Shown here one piece after another: positions 51,824 through 60,815 of a DNA stretch of 64,000 bases. Each line of letters starts with the position of its first letter. Within the stretch, counting starts at the first letter, position 1. This DNA comes from Cnuibacter physcomitrellae (GTDB lineage Bacteria > Actinomycetota > Actinomycetes > Actinomycetales > Microbacteriaceae): positions 178,843-242,842 of the forward strand of contig NZ_BMHD01000002.1 in assembly GCF_014640535.1 (NCBI RefSeq), given 5' to 3'. The position numbers and the translations under genes are program-made. The notes under the pieces were generated by a model. That model saw only the letters and a program-made list of their open reading frames with translations. It was not told the origin of the DNA and made no database searches.

Positions 51824-53029
51824 GTGAGTTCCTATGCCGATCTTCTGAGAACCCGCGGAGTCGCGCGCATCATCGCCGCGCAGCTGACCGCCCGGTTCCC
51901 TTTCGGCATGCTCTCGCTCGCCTTCCTCCTGCACATCGAGCACACCTGGGACTCGTACGGCGTGGCGGGACTGGTGCTGGCCGCGCTCAGCATCGGTCAG
52001 GCGATCGCCGGTCCGCTGACCAGCCGGCTCATGGGGCGGCTCGGCATCCGGCCGGTCATCGTCGTCACGATGATCGTCTGCGCCCTCGGGATCGCCACCA
52101 TCGCCCTCGTCAGGCTGCCCGTGCCCGCGGCGATGGCCGTCGCGTTCGTCGCCGGACTGGCCACACCGCCCGTGCAGCCCGCCGTGCGCACCATCTACCC
52201 CAAGCTCGTGAACTCGCGCCAGCTCACGCCGCTGTTCTCGCTCGACGCCTCGGCGCAGGAGATCATCTGGGTCCTCGGCCCCGTCATCGCGACGGTGGCG
52301 GCCACCCAGGTGTCGACCGTGGCGGGCATCCTGCTCGCCGTGGCGTTCCTCGTCGTCGGCGGCACGTGGTTCGTGGCGAGCCCCGAGGTGGGCCGGGTGC
52401 GCATCCCCCGCAGCCGCCGCAAGCTCGGCGTGGTGCTGAAGAAGCCGGCCGTGCTCCTCGCGACGATCGTCGGGTTCCTCCTCATCGCGGCCTGTGCCGC
52501 GATCGAGGCGGGTGTGGTCGCCACCTTCGGCGAGGGCGGCGTCGAGGCCGGCCTCGTGCTCGCGGTGTTCTCGATCGGCTCCCTCGTCGGCGGTCTCTCG
52601 TTCGGGCACCGGCCGATCGGCCCGTGGGCCCTCGCGCTGCGGATGGGGGTGGTCTTCGTCGGAACCGCGCTCGCCGCCCTGTGGCTCAACGTGTGGTGGA
52701 TCGGGGCCCTGCTCTTCCTCGCAGGCGTCGGCATCGCACCTGCCCTCGCCGTGATGTTTGCGATCGTCTCATCGAGCGTGAAGTTCTCCGACACCGCCGA
52801 GGCGTACGGTTGGGTCGGCACGGGTCAGCTGATCGGCGCTGCGGTCGGATCGGCGGTCGCCGGCTTCCTCATCGACGGCGTGGGTCCGACGGGGGCGTTC
52901 GTCGCCGCGGCCGGGATCGCCTTGATCGGCTTCCTGGTCCCCGCCCTCGGACGACGGTGGCATCCGGATCTCCGCGGCCGTGAGGCGGGCCCGATCCCCG
53001 ACACCGAGCCGGTCACGGTCACGAGCTGA
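51824..53029 (+). CDS. MFS transporter
   Basis: A 401-aa major facilitator with about 12 membrane segments. Segments are clear at GVAGLVLAALSIGQAIAG (about 46-63), VVIVVTMIVCALGIATIAL and others, with a GSLVGGLSFG segment in the second half. The substrate is unknown. It starts at the GTG at 51824 after the hrpA hairpin; TAAGAT lies 9 nt before the start, so it has its own promoter and a very short leader. Confidence 0.85.
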   Translation: MSSYADLLRTRGVARIIAAQLTARFPFGMLSLAFLLHIEHTWDSYGVAGLVLAALSIGQAIAGPLTSRLMGRLGIRPVIVVTMIVCALGIATIALVRLPVPAAMAVAFVAGLATPPVQPAVRTIYPKLVNSRQLTPLFSLDASAQEIIWVLGPVIATVAATQVSTVAGILLAVAFLVVGGTWFVASPEVGRVRIPRSRRKLGVVLKKPAVLLATIVGFLLIAACAAIEAGVVATFGEGGVEAGLVLAVFSIGSLVGGLSFGHRPIGPWALALRMGVVFVGTALAALWLNVWWIGALLFLAGVGIAPALAVMFAIVSSSVKFSDTAEAYGWVGTGQLIGAAVGSAVAGFLIDGVGPTGAFVAAAGIALIGFLVPALGRRWHPDLRGREAGPIPDTEPVTVTS

Positions 53030-53058
53030 GTGCCCGCCGGGCCCGGGGCTCGCTGGCC

Positions 53059-53064
53059 TACGCT
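53059..53064 (+). promoter_or_regulatory. -10 box of the aldo/keto reductase gene
   Basis: TACGCT, 7 nt before the GTG at 53072. Confidence 0.45.
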
Positions 53065-53071
53065 GGATCGG

Positions 53072-53911
53072 GTGACCACTCCCTCCGTCCCGCTCCTGAC
53101 CATGAACGACGGGCGCAGCATCCCGCAGCTCGGCTTCGGCGTGTACAAGATCCCCGACGAGGAGGCGACGGAGGCGGTCCTCACCGCTCTCGAGGCCGGC
53201 TACCGGCACATCGACACGGCGAGCTTCTACGCCAACGAGCGTGCCGTGGGCGAGGGCATCCGGCGCAGCGGACTGCCCCGGGAGGACGTCTTCGTCACGA
53301 CGAAGGTGTGGAAGGACGACAACGGGTACGACTCCGCGCTCCGCTCCTTCGACGAGAGCATCGGCAGGCTGGGGCTCGAGTACGTCGACCTGTTCCTGAT
53401 CCACTGGCCCGCACCCCGGAACGACCGCTACGTCGAGACCTGGCTAGCGCTCGAGAGGCTCCGCGACCAGGGCCGGGCCCGCTCCATCGGCGTCGCCAAC
53501 TTCCACACCAAGCACCTCGACCGCCTGGCGCGGGAGACCGACACCGTTCCCGCGGTGAACCAGGTGGAGCTGCACCCGTGGCTCCCCCAGGCCGACGTGC
53601 GCTCCTACGACGACGCGCACGGGATCCTCACGGAGGCCTGGTCGCCGCTCGCGCGCGGCTACCTGCTCGACCCCGAGCGGATCGGGCCGATCACCGCGAT
53701 CGCCGAGAGGCACGGCAGGACGCCCGCGCAGGTGATCCTCCGCTGGCACGTCCAGCTGGGGAACGTCGTGATCCCCAAGTCGGTGACGCCGTCGCGCATC
53801 CGCGAGAACCTCGACGTCTTCGACTTCGAGCTGGACGCCGACGACCTCGCCGCGATCGCGACGATGGAGACCGGGGAGCGGACAGGCAAGGACCCCGACG
53901 ACAACAACTGA
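53072..53911 (+). CDS. Aldo/keto reductase
   Basis: A 279-aa NADPH-dependent AKR (AKR5-like). The catalytic tetrad is visible as Asp48 and Tyr53 (HIDTASFY), Lys78 (TTKVW) and His111 (LIHWP). Phosphate binding is seen in VIPKSVTPSRIREN (about 230-243). It probably reduces 2,5-diketo-gluconate-like or other carbonyl compounds; the substrate is not known. The GTG at 53072 is preferred over an earlier in-frame ATG-like start because of the TACGCT box and the family length. Confidence 0.91.
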   Translation: MTTPSVPLLTMNDGRSIPQLGFGVYKIPDEEATEAVLTALEAGYRHIDTASFYANERAVGEGIRRSGLPREDVFVTTKVWKDDNGYDSALRSFDESIGRLGLEYVDLFLIHWPAPRNDRYVETWLALERLRDQGRARSIGVANFHTKHLDRLARETDTVPAVNQVELHPWLPQADVRSYDDAHGILTEAWSPLARGYLLDPERIGPITAIAERHGRTPAQVILRWHVQLGNVVIPKSVTPSRIRENLDVFDFELDADDLAAIATMETGERTGKDPDDNN

Positions 53912-53939
53912 CGCCGGGGTCCCAGGAAGTGCTTCGCGA

Positions 53940-54134
53940 TCAGTCGCGCAGCGACTCCTTGTAGTCGTTCTTGGCCTTGGTCGCGTCGCGTTCCGCCTCG
54001 GCGCGCTTCACGTCGTTCTCGGCCTTCGCCTCGTCGACGCGGTCGCTGATCCGCTCCTTGGTGTCCTCCACCGTTCGGCTGATCTTCTCGCCGGTGGCCT
54101 TCGCTGCGTCCTTCGCGTCATCCAGGAATCCCAT
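53940..54134 (-). CDS. Small charged helical protein, CsbD-like appearance
   Basis: A 64-aa protein made almost wholly of Ala, Lys, Glu and Asp (GFLDDAKDAAKATGEKIS, then KERISDRVDEAKAEND), predicted as one long amphipathic helix. It resembles small stress-induced CsbD- or LEA-like proteins in composition only; the family is not certain. GAAGGAG lies 5 nt before the ATG. The 54135-54343 gap upstream holds no other gene. Confidence 0.7.
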   Translation of the reverse strand: MGFLDDAKDAAKATGEKISRTVEDTKERISDRVDEAKAENDVKRAEAERDATKAKNDYKESLRD

Positions 54135-54330
54135 GGCGCTCCTTCCTCGAGCTGGTAGGCAGCCGTGAGGTCTGCTCGTCGCTCACCATACGACGGTCGA
54201 CCCCGGTCCGCTCGTGACCTCCCCGTGATCTCCCAGCCGACATCCGGCCCGCTGATAACGGACTCATCACCGACCCATAACGATCGTGTGACCATCGACC
54301 CATCCGCAGGCGCGGGTCATGCTCGATCCC

Positions 54331-54336
54331 TACAGT
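54331..54336 (+). promoter_or_regulatory. -10 box of the DUF4349 lipoprotein gene
   Basis: TACAGT, 7 nt before the ATG at 54344. Confidence 0.5.
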
Positions 54337-54343
54337 GACCGGC

Positions 54344-55432
54344 ATGAGAAGACTCCCCGTCCTCGCCGCCGTCGTCGCGGGTGTGCTGCTGCTGTCCGGA
54401 TGCTCGGCGTCGTCATCCCAGAGCTCGTCGTCAGGGGGTGGCGGGATCGCCCAGGAGGGCGGACCGGCGCCGGCACCGGGCGACCGCTCGGGTGCGGCTG
54501 ACGGTTCCGCGCCCTCCGACCTCCAGGCATCCGGTCAGAAGGTCGTCACGACGGGCTGGGTCACGATCACCACCGACGATCCCGTGGCCTCCGCCGAGCG
54601 GGTCGTCCAGCTCGTCGAGCAACTGGACGGACGGATCGACAGCCGCAACCAGCAGGCCGGAGCGGAAGGACAGCCGGCCTCGGCGCAGCTCACCCTCCGC
54701 GTTCCGGCCGACCAGGTCGACCAGGCGCTGGAGGAGCTGAAGGACATCGGCTCGATCGACTCCGTGTCGCTGACCGCCGACGACGTGACCCTGCAGTCGC
54801 GCGACCTCGACGCTCAGATCACCGCGCTCCGAGCATCGATCGACCGCCTCCTCGCCCTCGTCGGCAACGCCGCCACGACCTCCGACCTGATCGAGCTGGA
54901 GACCGCGATCTCCGACCGGCAGACCCAGCTCGACAGCCTGACGGCGCAGAAGCAGTACCTCGACGACCAGGTCGCGTACTCGACGATCACGCTCACCCTG
55001 CAGACCCCCGCCGCCGTCCCCGAGGTCGTGGCCGGCGACTTCTGGAGCGGTCTGGCCGCGGGATGGGCCTCGCTCACCACCGCCGCGGCGGGCTTCCTCG
55101 TGGTGCTCGGCGTGCTGCTCCCCTGGCTGGTCCTCGCCGGGATCGTGGTCACGGTGGTGCTTCTGCTCGTCCGGCTCCGCCGCCGTCGTCGCGCGGCACG
55201 GGTGGCGACGGGCGTGCCGGTGGCCCCGCCCGCTCCGCACCACCCGAACGGGACCTTCCCCGTCGCACCGCGGGTGCCTGCGCCGTCCGCATCGTCCCAG
55301 GGCACTGCCGCCGCACCGGCCGCGAGCCCGACGGCGGCCGCACCGGCCGCGACGGCGACGGTGGATCCCGCGGCTCCCGCCGCTCCCACGGCTCCGTCGT
55401 CCGACCCGGAGGAGGGCCGGACGGATGCCTGA
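54344..55432 (+). CDS. DUF4349 lipoprotein
   Basis: A 362-aa lipoprotein. The signal peptide ends in the lipobox LLLSGC with Cys20. A Ser/Gly-rich spacer is followed by the DUF4349 domain (about 65-220), with two strands and a long coiled coil (SRDLDAQITALRASIDRLLA, about 152-171, and DRQTQLDSLTAQKQYLDDQV). A membrane segment (about 240-275), RLRRRRRAA and a Pro/Ala-rich cytoplasmic tail end the protein. The function is unknown; the topology suggests an envelope sensor or scaffold. Confidence 0.86.
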   Translation: MRRLPVLAAVVAGVLLLSGCSASSSQSSSSGGGGIAQEGGPAPAPGDRSGAADGSAPSDLQASGQKVVTTGWVTITTDDPVASAERVVQLVEQLDGRIDSRNQQAGAEGQPASAQLTLRVPADQVDQALEELKDIGSIDSVSLTADDVTLQSRDLDAQITALRASIDRLLALVGNAATTSDLIELETAISDRQTQLDSLTAQKQYLDDQVAYSTITLTLQTPAAVPEVVAGDFWSGLAAGWASLTTAAAGFLVVLGVLLPWLVLAGIVVTVVLLLVRLRRRRRAARVATGVPVAPPAPHHPNGTFPVAPRVPAPSASSQGTAAAPAASPTAAAPAATATVDPAAPAAPTAPSSDPEEGRTDA

Positions 55433-55452
55433 CCGAGCGGGACCGAGCAGGC

Positions 55453-56607
55453 TCAGTCGGGCGCGGGGCCGAGGAGTGCGTTCGCGACGGTGTTGTGCGC
55501 CGACTCCCCGTCGGAGGGGTGGAAGATCCCGGCGATGACGTCGCGGTAGAGGCGGCCGAGCTCACTCGAGGACGCGATGGCGGAGCCGCCCGACACGCGG
55601 AGCGCCTGGTCGACGACGAAGCGCGCGCTCTCGGTCGCCCTCACCTTGAGCCCCACCAGCCGGGGGAACCAGGCGGCGCCGTGGTCGACGAGCAGGTCGA
55701 CGTCACGGGCGAGGGCCGCGATCTGCGGCGGGATCCCGTCGTGCGCGATCCCCGCCTCGGCGACCTTCCACCGGATGTCGGGATCGTGCGCGTACGGACG
55801 CCCGTCGTACTTGAGCGACCGGCGGCGCTGCGCGGCCTCGACGGCGAGCACCACCGCCCGCTGCGACAGACCGGTGTAGACCGCGGAGAGCAGGATCTCG
55901 AAGCAAGCGAAGATCGCGAAGATCAGCGGATCGGCGCTCGGACCCGCGGGCAGCCGGCGGAACACTCGCTCGGCGGGCGCGACGGCCCCGTCGAGGACCG
56001 TGGTGCGGCTCTGGCTGGCGCGCATGGCGAGGGTGTCCCAGTCGTCGAGCGTGGTCACCCCGGCGGTGTCGCGGTCGAGGAACGCATGGACCAGCAGCGG
56101 CCGGTCGGGCTCGGTGTCGTCGAGGCCGAAGACCCCGAGCCGCGTCCACGCGGGGGCGAGCGAGGTGAAGATCTTGCGGCCGGTGAACGCGTAGCCGCCA
56201 TCCGGGCGCGGCTCCGCACGCGTGGTGGACCCGAAGAGCACGAGGTCGTTGCCCGCCTCGCTGTTCCCGAACGCGAACACCTCACCCCGCGCCGCGTCGT
56301 CGAGCACCCAGGCGAGCGACGCATCCCCCCGGTCGAGCAGCACCTTCGCCACGCCGGTCCAGACGAGGTGCATGTTGATGCCGAGCGCCGTCGCGGGCGC
56401 CGCGGTGGCGAGCCGGGTCTGCTCGGCGGCCACCCGTTCCAGACCGAAGCCGAGCCCGCCCCGTTCGACCGGCGTGAGCATCCGGAGCCAGCCGATCTCG
56501 GCGAGGTCGCGGAGGTCGTCGTCGAAGAAGGTGTTCTCGCGATCGTGCACGGCCGCCCGGGACCGGATGCGCGCGAGCAGGTCGTCGTCGAGGATCGACT
56601 CGGTCAC
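55453..56607 (-). CDS. Acyl-CoA dehydrogenase family protein
   Basis: A 384-aa acyl-CoA dehydrogenase-fold flavoprotein. The N-terminal helical domain is followed by the FAD/substrate region with GRKIFTSLAPAWTRLGVF (about 142-159) and the C-terminal helices with VDQALRVSGGSAIASSSELGRLYRD (in parts, about 333-357). The usual catalytic Glu position is not clear, and this branch includes monooxygenase-like members. It is 9 bp downstream of the carbonic anhydrase gene and probably in its operon. Confidence 0.85.
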   Translation of the reverse strand: MTESILDDDLLARIRSRAAVHDRENTFFDDDLRDLAEIGWLRMLTPVERGGLGFGLERVAAEQTRLATAAPATALGINMHLVWTGVAKVLLDRGDASLAWVLDDAARGEVFAFGNSEAGNDLVLFGSTTRAEPRPDGGYAFTGRKIFTSLAPAWTRLGVFGLDDTEPDRPLLVHAFLDRDTAGVTTLDDWDTLAMRASQSRTTVLDGAVAPAERVFRRLPAGPSADPLIFAIFACFEILLSAVYTGLSQRAVVLAVEAAQRRRSLKYDGRPYAHDPDIRWKVAEAGIAHDGIPPQIAALARDVDLLVDHGAAWFPRLVGLKVRATESARFVVDQALRVSGGSAIASSSELGRLYRDVIAGIFHPSDGESAHNTVANALLGPAPD

Positions 56608-56616
56608 GTCGGCGCC

Positions 56617-57144
56617 TCAGTCCGGGGAGCCGCCGGCGAGCGCCTCGGCATGCCCCGCGGACAGTCGCAGGTAGGTCTCCGCGTTGCGGCGGATCTTCTC
56701 CTGCTCGTCGTCGGTGAGCTCGCGCCGGACCTTCGCGGGCACCCCGGCCACGAGCGACCGCGGCGGTACGACGGTGCCCTCGAGCACGACCGCGCCCGCC
56801 GCGATGAGCGACCCCGCTCCGATGACCGCGCCGTTCAGGACGGTGGCGCTCATGCCGACGAGCACGTCGTCCTCGATCGTGCAGCCGTGGAGCACGGCCC
56901 CGTGGCCGACGCTGACGCCGGCGCCGATCGTCGTCGGGATCCCGGTGTCGCAGTGCACGACCACGTTGTCCTGGAGGTTGGACCGCTCACCGAGCGTGAT
57001 CGAGTCGGTGTCGCCGCGCAGGACGCTGCCGTAGAACACGCTCGCGCGGGGATGGACGGTGACCGCGCCGATGAGGGTGGCCGTCGGCGCGATCCACGCG
57101 CTCTCGTCGACCACGGGGGCGGCATCGCCGAAGGGGATCCTCAT
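56617..57144 (-). CDS. Gamma-class carbonic anhydrase-like hexapeptide protein
   Basis: A 175-aa left-handed beta-helix protein of the gamma-carbonic anhydrase/PaaY/YrdA group. Three zinc-type histidines are in place: His64 (VVVHCD), His81 and His86 (GHGAVLHG). It is probably a trimer in the cytoplasm; PaaY relatives are thioesterases, which would suit the adjacent acyl-CoA dehydrogenase gene. The ATG at 57144 is chosen over a GTG at 57150, as TAGAGT is 8 nt before it. Confidence 0.88.
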   Translation of the reverse strand: MRIPFGDAAPVVDESAWIAPTATLIGAVTVHPRASVFYGSVLRGDTDSITLGERSNLQDNVVVHCDTGIPTTIGAGVSVGHGAVLHGCTIEDDVLVGMSATVLNGAVIGAGSLIAAGAVVLEGTVVPPRSLVAGVPAKVRRELTDDEQEKIRRNAETYLRLSAGHAEALAGGSPD

Positions 57145-57152
57145 GACCACCC

Positions 57153-57158
57153 ACTCTA
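57153..57158 (-). promoter_or_regulatory. -10 box of the gamma-carbonic anhydrase operon
   Basis: TAGAGT, 8 nt before the ATG on the minus strand. Confidence 0.4.
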
Positions 57159-57230
57159 ACCAGTCGCCCCCGCCGTGCCCACGCCGTCACCGGCCTCGCG
57201 CCGCGGTCGCTCCGACCGCCGCGCGCTCGA

Positions 57231-57236
57231 TACAGT
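57231..57236 (+). promoter_or_regulatory. -10 box of the 57243-57641 gene and ltrA
   Basis: TACAGT, 6 nt before the ATG at 57243. Confidence 0.5.
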
Positions 57237-57242
57237 GGCAGC

Positions 57243-57641
57243 ATGGACGATCCCGTGGCCTCGGTGTCGCTCATCGTCGAAGCCTTCAGCTGGATCGGGC
57301 TGGCACTCGGCATCGTGCTGCTCGTCATCGGCCTGCTGCGGGGTGCGTTCTTCCGGGGGTGGCGGAGGACGGACGGCGTGGTCGTGGTCGACGAGAGCGG
57401 ACGCCGCGCCTACCGCTGGCTGGGCGACGACGCGGTGCTGTATGAAGCGCCCGCCGACGACGATGACACGCAGGTGCTCGATCCCGGCGACGGGATCACC
57501 GTCTACGTCAGCCCGCGCGATCCCTCCGTCGGCAGGATCGACGACCCTCGCCACGAAGGACGCGCGCTCCGCATCAGCGGGAGCATCCTGCTCGGGCTCG
57601 GCGTGATCTCGTCGGTGGTGTCCCTGGTGCTCAGCGCATGA
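57243..57641 (+). CDS. Small membrane protein with two TM segments, unknown
   Basis: A 132-aa protein with a membrane segment near each end (about 10-36 and 110-131) and a soluble part between them (TDGVVVVDESGRRAYRWLG...DGITVYVSPRDPS). The layout resembles DUF3592-type proteins but no family is certain. It overlaps the LtrA gene by 4 nt (ATGA), so both are translated from one mRNA. Confidence 0.7.
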   Translation: MDDPVASVSLIVEAFSWIGLALGIVLLVIGLLRGAFFRGWRRTDGVVVVDESGRRAYRWLGDDAVLYEAPADDDDTQVLDPGDGITVYVSPRDPSVGRIDDPRHEGRALRISGSILLGLGVISSVVSLVLSA

Positions 57642-58906
57642 GCACCCCTCGGTCGAACGAGCGGGCGAGCGCTTCGCGGTCGAACGAGCGGGCGAAGGCA
57701 CGGCGGCTCGCCGGCCTCGTGCCGGTGGTCAGGATGCGCGGCCGCGACGTCGACGAGCGAGGCCGCGTGTCGAGTCCGCTCGAGCTGCTGTTCGACCTCA
57801 CGTTCGTCGCCGCGGTGTCCGCCGCCGTCGGACCGTTCGCCCACGCGATCGAGGTCGACCACGTGGCCGAGGGCATCGCTCCCCTGCTCATGGTGTTCTT
57901 CGCCATCTGGTGGGCGTGGCTGAACTTCACCTGGTTCGCCTCCGCCTACGACACCGACGATGTGCCGTACCGCCTCCTCACCATGGTGCAGATGGGTGGG
58001 GTCCTCGTGCTCGCGGCCGGGGTCCAGCAGGCCTTCGAGGTGGGCGACTTCACGCTGCCCACCATCGGGTACGCCATCATGCGGTTCGCCATGGTGGCCC
58101 AGTGGCTCCGAGTGGCGGCCTCCGACCCGGAGAGCAGGGCGACCGCCCTCCGATACGCGATCGGCATCAGCATCGTGCAGGTGCTGTGGATCGTCCGGCT
58201 CTTCGTCACCCAGGGCTTCCCCGGATGGCTGCTCGTCGTCGTGTTCGTGCTCCTGGCGCTCTGCGAGATGGCGGTGCCGCTCGTCGCGGAGCGTCCGAGG
58301 CTGACGCAGTGGCATCCGCACCACATCGCCGAGCGATACGGCCTGTTCGTGATCATCCTGCTGGGCGAGTCGGTGCTGGCCTCCACGGTGGCGGTGCAGC
58401 AGATCGTCAACGCGGGAGCGGCGACGGGACTGTTCGTGCTGCTCGCCGCCTCGGCTCTCGCCCTGCTCTTCGGGCTGTGGTGGATCTACTTCCTCGAGCC
58501 CGCCCACGAAGGGCTCGAACGGCGGAGGAGCCTGTCGTTCTGGTGGGGGTACGGGCACTACGGCATCTTCGTGGCCCTCACCGCCGCCGGTGCGGGGCTC
58601 GAGGCCGCCGTCGTGTCGATGGAGGGGCACGAGGGCGTCGATCCCACCGTCGTGGGATACGGCGTGGCCGTCCCCGTCGCGGTCTTCCTCGTCCTGATGT
58701 GGGGTCTCTACCGCCCGCTCACCGGCCCGACCGTCATCCCCCCGGCGGTGAGCCTGGGCGCGGCGGCCGTGGTGCTGCTGCTGCCGCTGGCCGCGCACTC
58801 GGTCGGCATCGCCGTCACGATCCTGCTCATCGCCCTCACCGTGGCCACGGTGGTGGCGACGACGATCGTGTATCGGCGGTTCCGTCCGCCGGTGTCCGTC
58901 GACTGA
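57638..58906 (+). CDS. Low-temperature-requirement protein A (LtrA) family
   Basis: A 422-aa LtrA-family membrane protein with about 11 segments. Hallmarks are SSPLELLFDLTFVAAVS (about 46-62), WWAWLNFTWFASAYDTDD (about 88-105), HIAERYGLFVIILLGES (about 229-245) and FGLWWIYF. LtrA was named in Listeria for growth in the cold; the biochemical function is unknown. It is coupled to the upstream two-TM gene and converges on fadD with a 6-bp gap. Confidence 0.9.
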   Translation: MSTPRSNERASASRSNERAKARRLAGLVPVVRMRGRDVDERGRVSSPLELLFDLTFVAAVSAAVGPFAHAIEVDHVAEGIAPLLMVFFAIWWAWLNFTWFASAYDTDDVPYRLLTMVQMGGVLVLAAGVQQAFEVGDFTLPTIGYAIMRFAMVAQWLRVAASDPESRATALRYAIGISIVQVLWIVRLFVTQGFPGWLLVVVFVLLALCEMAVPLVAERPRLTQWHPHHIAERYGLFVIILLGESVLASTVAVQQIVNAGAATGLFVLLAASALALLFGLWWIYFLEPAHEGLERRRSLSFWWGYGHYGIFVALTAAGAGLEAAVVSMEGHEGVDPTVVGYGVAVPVAVFLVLMWGLYRPLTGPTVIPPAVSLGAAAVVLLLPLAAHSVGIAVTILLIALTVATVVATTIVYRRFRPPVSVD

Positions 58907-58912
58907 GCCGGA

Positions 58913-60604
58913 TCAGGCCTTCTCGTCCTCGAGGAGGGCACGGAGGTCCTTGCGGAGCACCTTCCCCACGTTCGACTTGGGCAGCTCGTCGCGGAACACG
59001 ATCCGGTGCGGGCGCTTGTACCCCGCCAGCTCCGACTTGAGGAAGGCCTTCAGCTCGTCCTCGGTGAGCGTGGGGTCCTCCTTCACGACGAACAGCACCG
59101 GGGTCTCCCCCGAGCGCTCGTCAGGCACGCCGACGGCTCCCGCATCCTTCACCTTCGGATGCGACATGGCGAGCTCCTCGAGCTCCGACGGGTAGACGTT
59201 GAAGCCCGAGACGACGATCATGTCCTTCTTGCGGTCGACGATCGTGATGAAGCCGTCGTCGCTCATGGTCGCGATGTCGCCGGTGAGCAGCCAGCCGTCC
59301 TGGAGGACGGCCGCGGTGTCGTCGGGGTGCTTCCAGTAGCCCTGCATCACCTGCGGGCCGCGGACCGCCATCTCCCCCGTCTCCCCCAGGGGCACGGGCG
59401 AGCCCTGCTCGTCGCGGATCTCGATGTCGGTCGACGGCAGCGGCAGCCCGATGGTGCCCACACGCGGAGTGGCCCACACCGGGTTCACCGACACGACCGG
59501 CGACGCCTCGGTGAGCCCGTAGCCCTCGAAGAGCGACGTCCCCGTCACGCCCTTCCACGTCGCCGCCGTGCTGGAGCGGAGAGCCATCCCGCCCGCCACC
59601 ACGAGCTTCACGTGCGAGAACGTGAGCTGACGGAAGTCACCGCTGTCGAGGAGCGACTGCGCCAGGGTCGACACCAGGATGAGCACCGTCGGCCGGTCGG
59701 TCGCCAGCGTCTTCACGAGGCCCTTGGTGTCGCGGGGGTTCGTCACCAGCACGTTGTGGAGGCCGTAGCCGAAGAAGGTGAGGCAGTTCACCGTGAAGCA
59801 GAAGATGTGGTACAGCGGCAGCGCCGCCAGGACGGTCTCGCCGCCCTCGTCGAGGACCAGGCTCATCGGCGCTAGCATCTGCGCCTGGTTCGACAGCAGG
59901 TTGCGGTGCGTGATCACCGCCGACTTCGTGCCGCCCGTGGTGCCGCCGGTGTACTGGAACAGGGCCGTGTCGTCGAGCCGCACCTCGGGCATCGCGACGC
60001 CCTCGTGACGGCGGCCGGCCTTCATGGCGTCGGTGAACCGGGTCACCTGCGTGAGCCCGTGCTTCGGCACCAGCCTCTGAATGCGCTTCACGGCGAAGTT
60101 GACCACGGTCCGCTTGACCGGCGGCAGCATGTCGCCGACGCTCGTGAGGATGACGTGCTTCAGCGAGGTCTCCGCCAGCACCTTCTCGAGCTTGTCGGCG
60201 AAGTTCTCGAGCACGACCACGGCCACCGCGCCGGAGTCGACGAACACCTTCTTCATCTCGCCCGGCGAGTAGAGCGGGTTCGCGTTGACGACGACGAGCC
60301 CCGCCTTGAGGGCGCCGAAGATGGCGATCGGGTACTGCAGCAGGTTCGGCATCTGCAGCACGATGCGCTCACCCGGCGCGAGGCCCAGCTCGCCGACGAG
60401 GTAGGCGGCGAAGCGGTCCGAGAGCGCCGCGACGTCTCGGAACGACAGCGTCGAACCGAGGTTCGAGAAGGCCGGCTTGTCGCCGTATCGTTCGCTCGCC
60501 CGGTCGACGAGATCGCCGACGGAGGTGCTGGTCAGGTCGCCGATGGTGGGGGCCAATGCCTCCGGGTAGCTCTTCAGCCACGGACGGCTCTCGTAGTCGT
60601 TCAT
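58913..60604 (-). CDS. fadD: Long-chain fatty acid-CoA ligase
   Basis: A 563-aa ANL-superfamily acyl-CoA synthetase that activates fatty acids to acyl-CoA through acyl-AMP. Motifs: FQYTGGTTGGTKSAVITHRN (about 215-234, P-loop), LFEGYGLTEASPVVSVN (about 361), GWLLTGDIATM (about 442) and the C-terminal Lys in PKSNVGKVLRKDLR (about 541-554). It is not next to other beta-oxidation genes except the acyl-CoA dehydrogenase 2 kb away. TAGCGT is 9 nt before the ATG with GAGGGCGGG between. Confidence 0.94.
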   Translation of the reverse strand: MNDYESRPWLKSYPEALAPTIGDLTSTSVGDLVDRASERYGDKPAFSNLGSTLSFRDVAALSDRFAAYLVGELGLAPGERIVLQMPNLLQYPIAIFGALKAGLVVVNANPLYSPGEMKKVFVDSGAVAVVVLENFADKLEKVLAETSLKHVILTSVGDMLPPVKRTVVNFAVKRIQRLVPKHGLTQVTRFTDAMKAGRRHEGVAMPEVRLDDTALFQYTGGTTGGTKSAVITHRNLLSNQAQMLAPMSLVLDEGGETVLAALPLYHIFCFTVNCLTFFGYGLHNVLVTNPRDTKGLVKTLATDRPTVLILVSTLAQSLLDSGDFRQLTFSHVKLVVAGGMALRSSTAATWKGVTGTSLFEGYGLTEASPVVSVNPVWATPRVGTIGLPLPSTDIEIRDEQGSPVPLGETGEMAVRGPQVMQGYWKHPDDTAAVLQDGWLLTGDIATMSDDGFITIVDRKKDMIVVSGFNVYPSELEELAMSHPKVKDAGAVGVPDERSGETPVLFVVKEDPTLTEDELKAFLKSELAGYKRPHRIVFRDELPKSNVGKVLRKDLRALLEDEKA

Positions 60605-60624
60605 CCCGCCCTCACGCTACCCGG

Positions 60625-60630
60625 TATCGT
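60625..60630 (+). promoter_or_regulatory. -10 box of the 50-aa membrane protein gene
   Basis: TATCGT, 6 nt before the ATG at 60637, in the divergent gap to fadD. Confidence 0.45.
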
Positions 60631-60636
60631 CGAGGC

Positions 60637-60789
60637 ATGGAGAACGACGACGACGACTTCGACGATCGACCGTCGGGGTTCCTCGGTCGCCTCGGCCGCG
60701 CTCGCGTGCTCGCCTGGGTCGTCATCATCGGACTCGTCGCGCTGAGCATCGGCGCGATCTCGTTCCTCGTGGTCCTTCAGGGCAGCTGA
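60637..60789 (+). CDS. 50-aa single-TM membrane protein
   Basis: A small protein with an acidic N-terminus (MENDDDDFDDRPSGFLG), a short basic stretch (RLGRARV) and one membrane segment (about 24-46). The ATG at 60637 is set by the TATCGT box and the acidic opening; the open frame upstream is antisense to the start of fadD. The function is unknown. Confidence 0.65.
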   Translation: MENDDDDFDDRPSGFLGRLGRARVLAWVVIIGLVALSIGAISFLVVLQGS

Positions 60790-60792
60790 GCG

Positions 60793-60814
60793 GCGCTCGT
60801 GCCCCTCGGAGCGC
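60793..60814. terminator. Convergent hairpin between two small genes
   Basis: GCGCTC (60793-60798) and GAGCGC (60809-60814) with a 10-nt loop, in a 26-bp convergent gap. Confidence 0.45.
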
Positions 60815-60815
60815 G

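Noticed and set aside
53940-54134. Firm CsbD assignment
   Set aside because: Only composition and length agree; no diagnostic motif, so it is described as CsbD-like in appearance.
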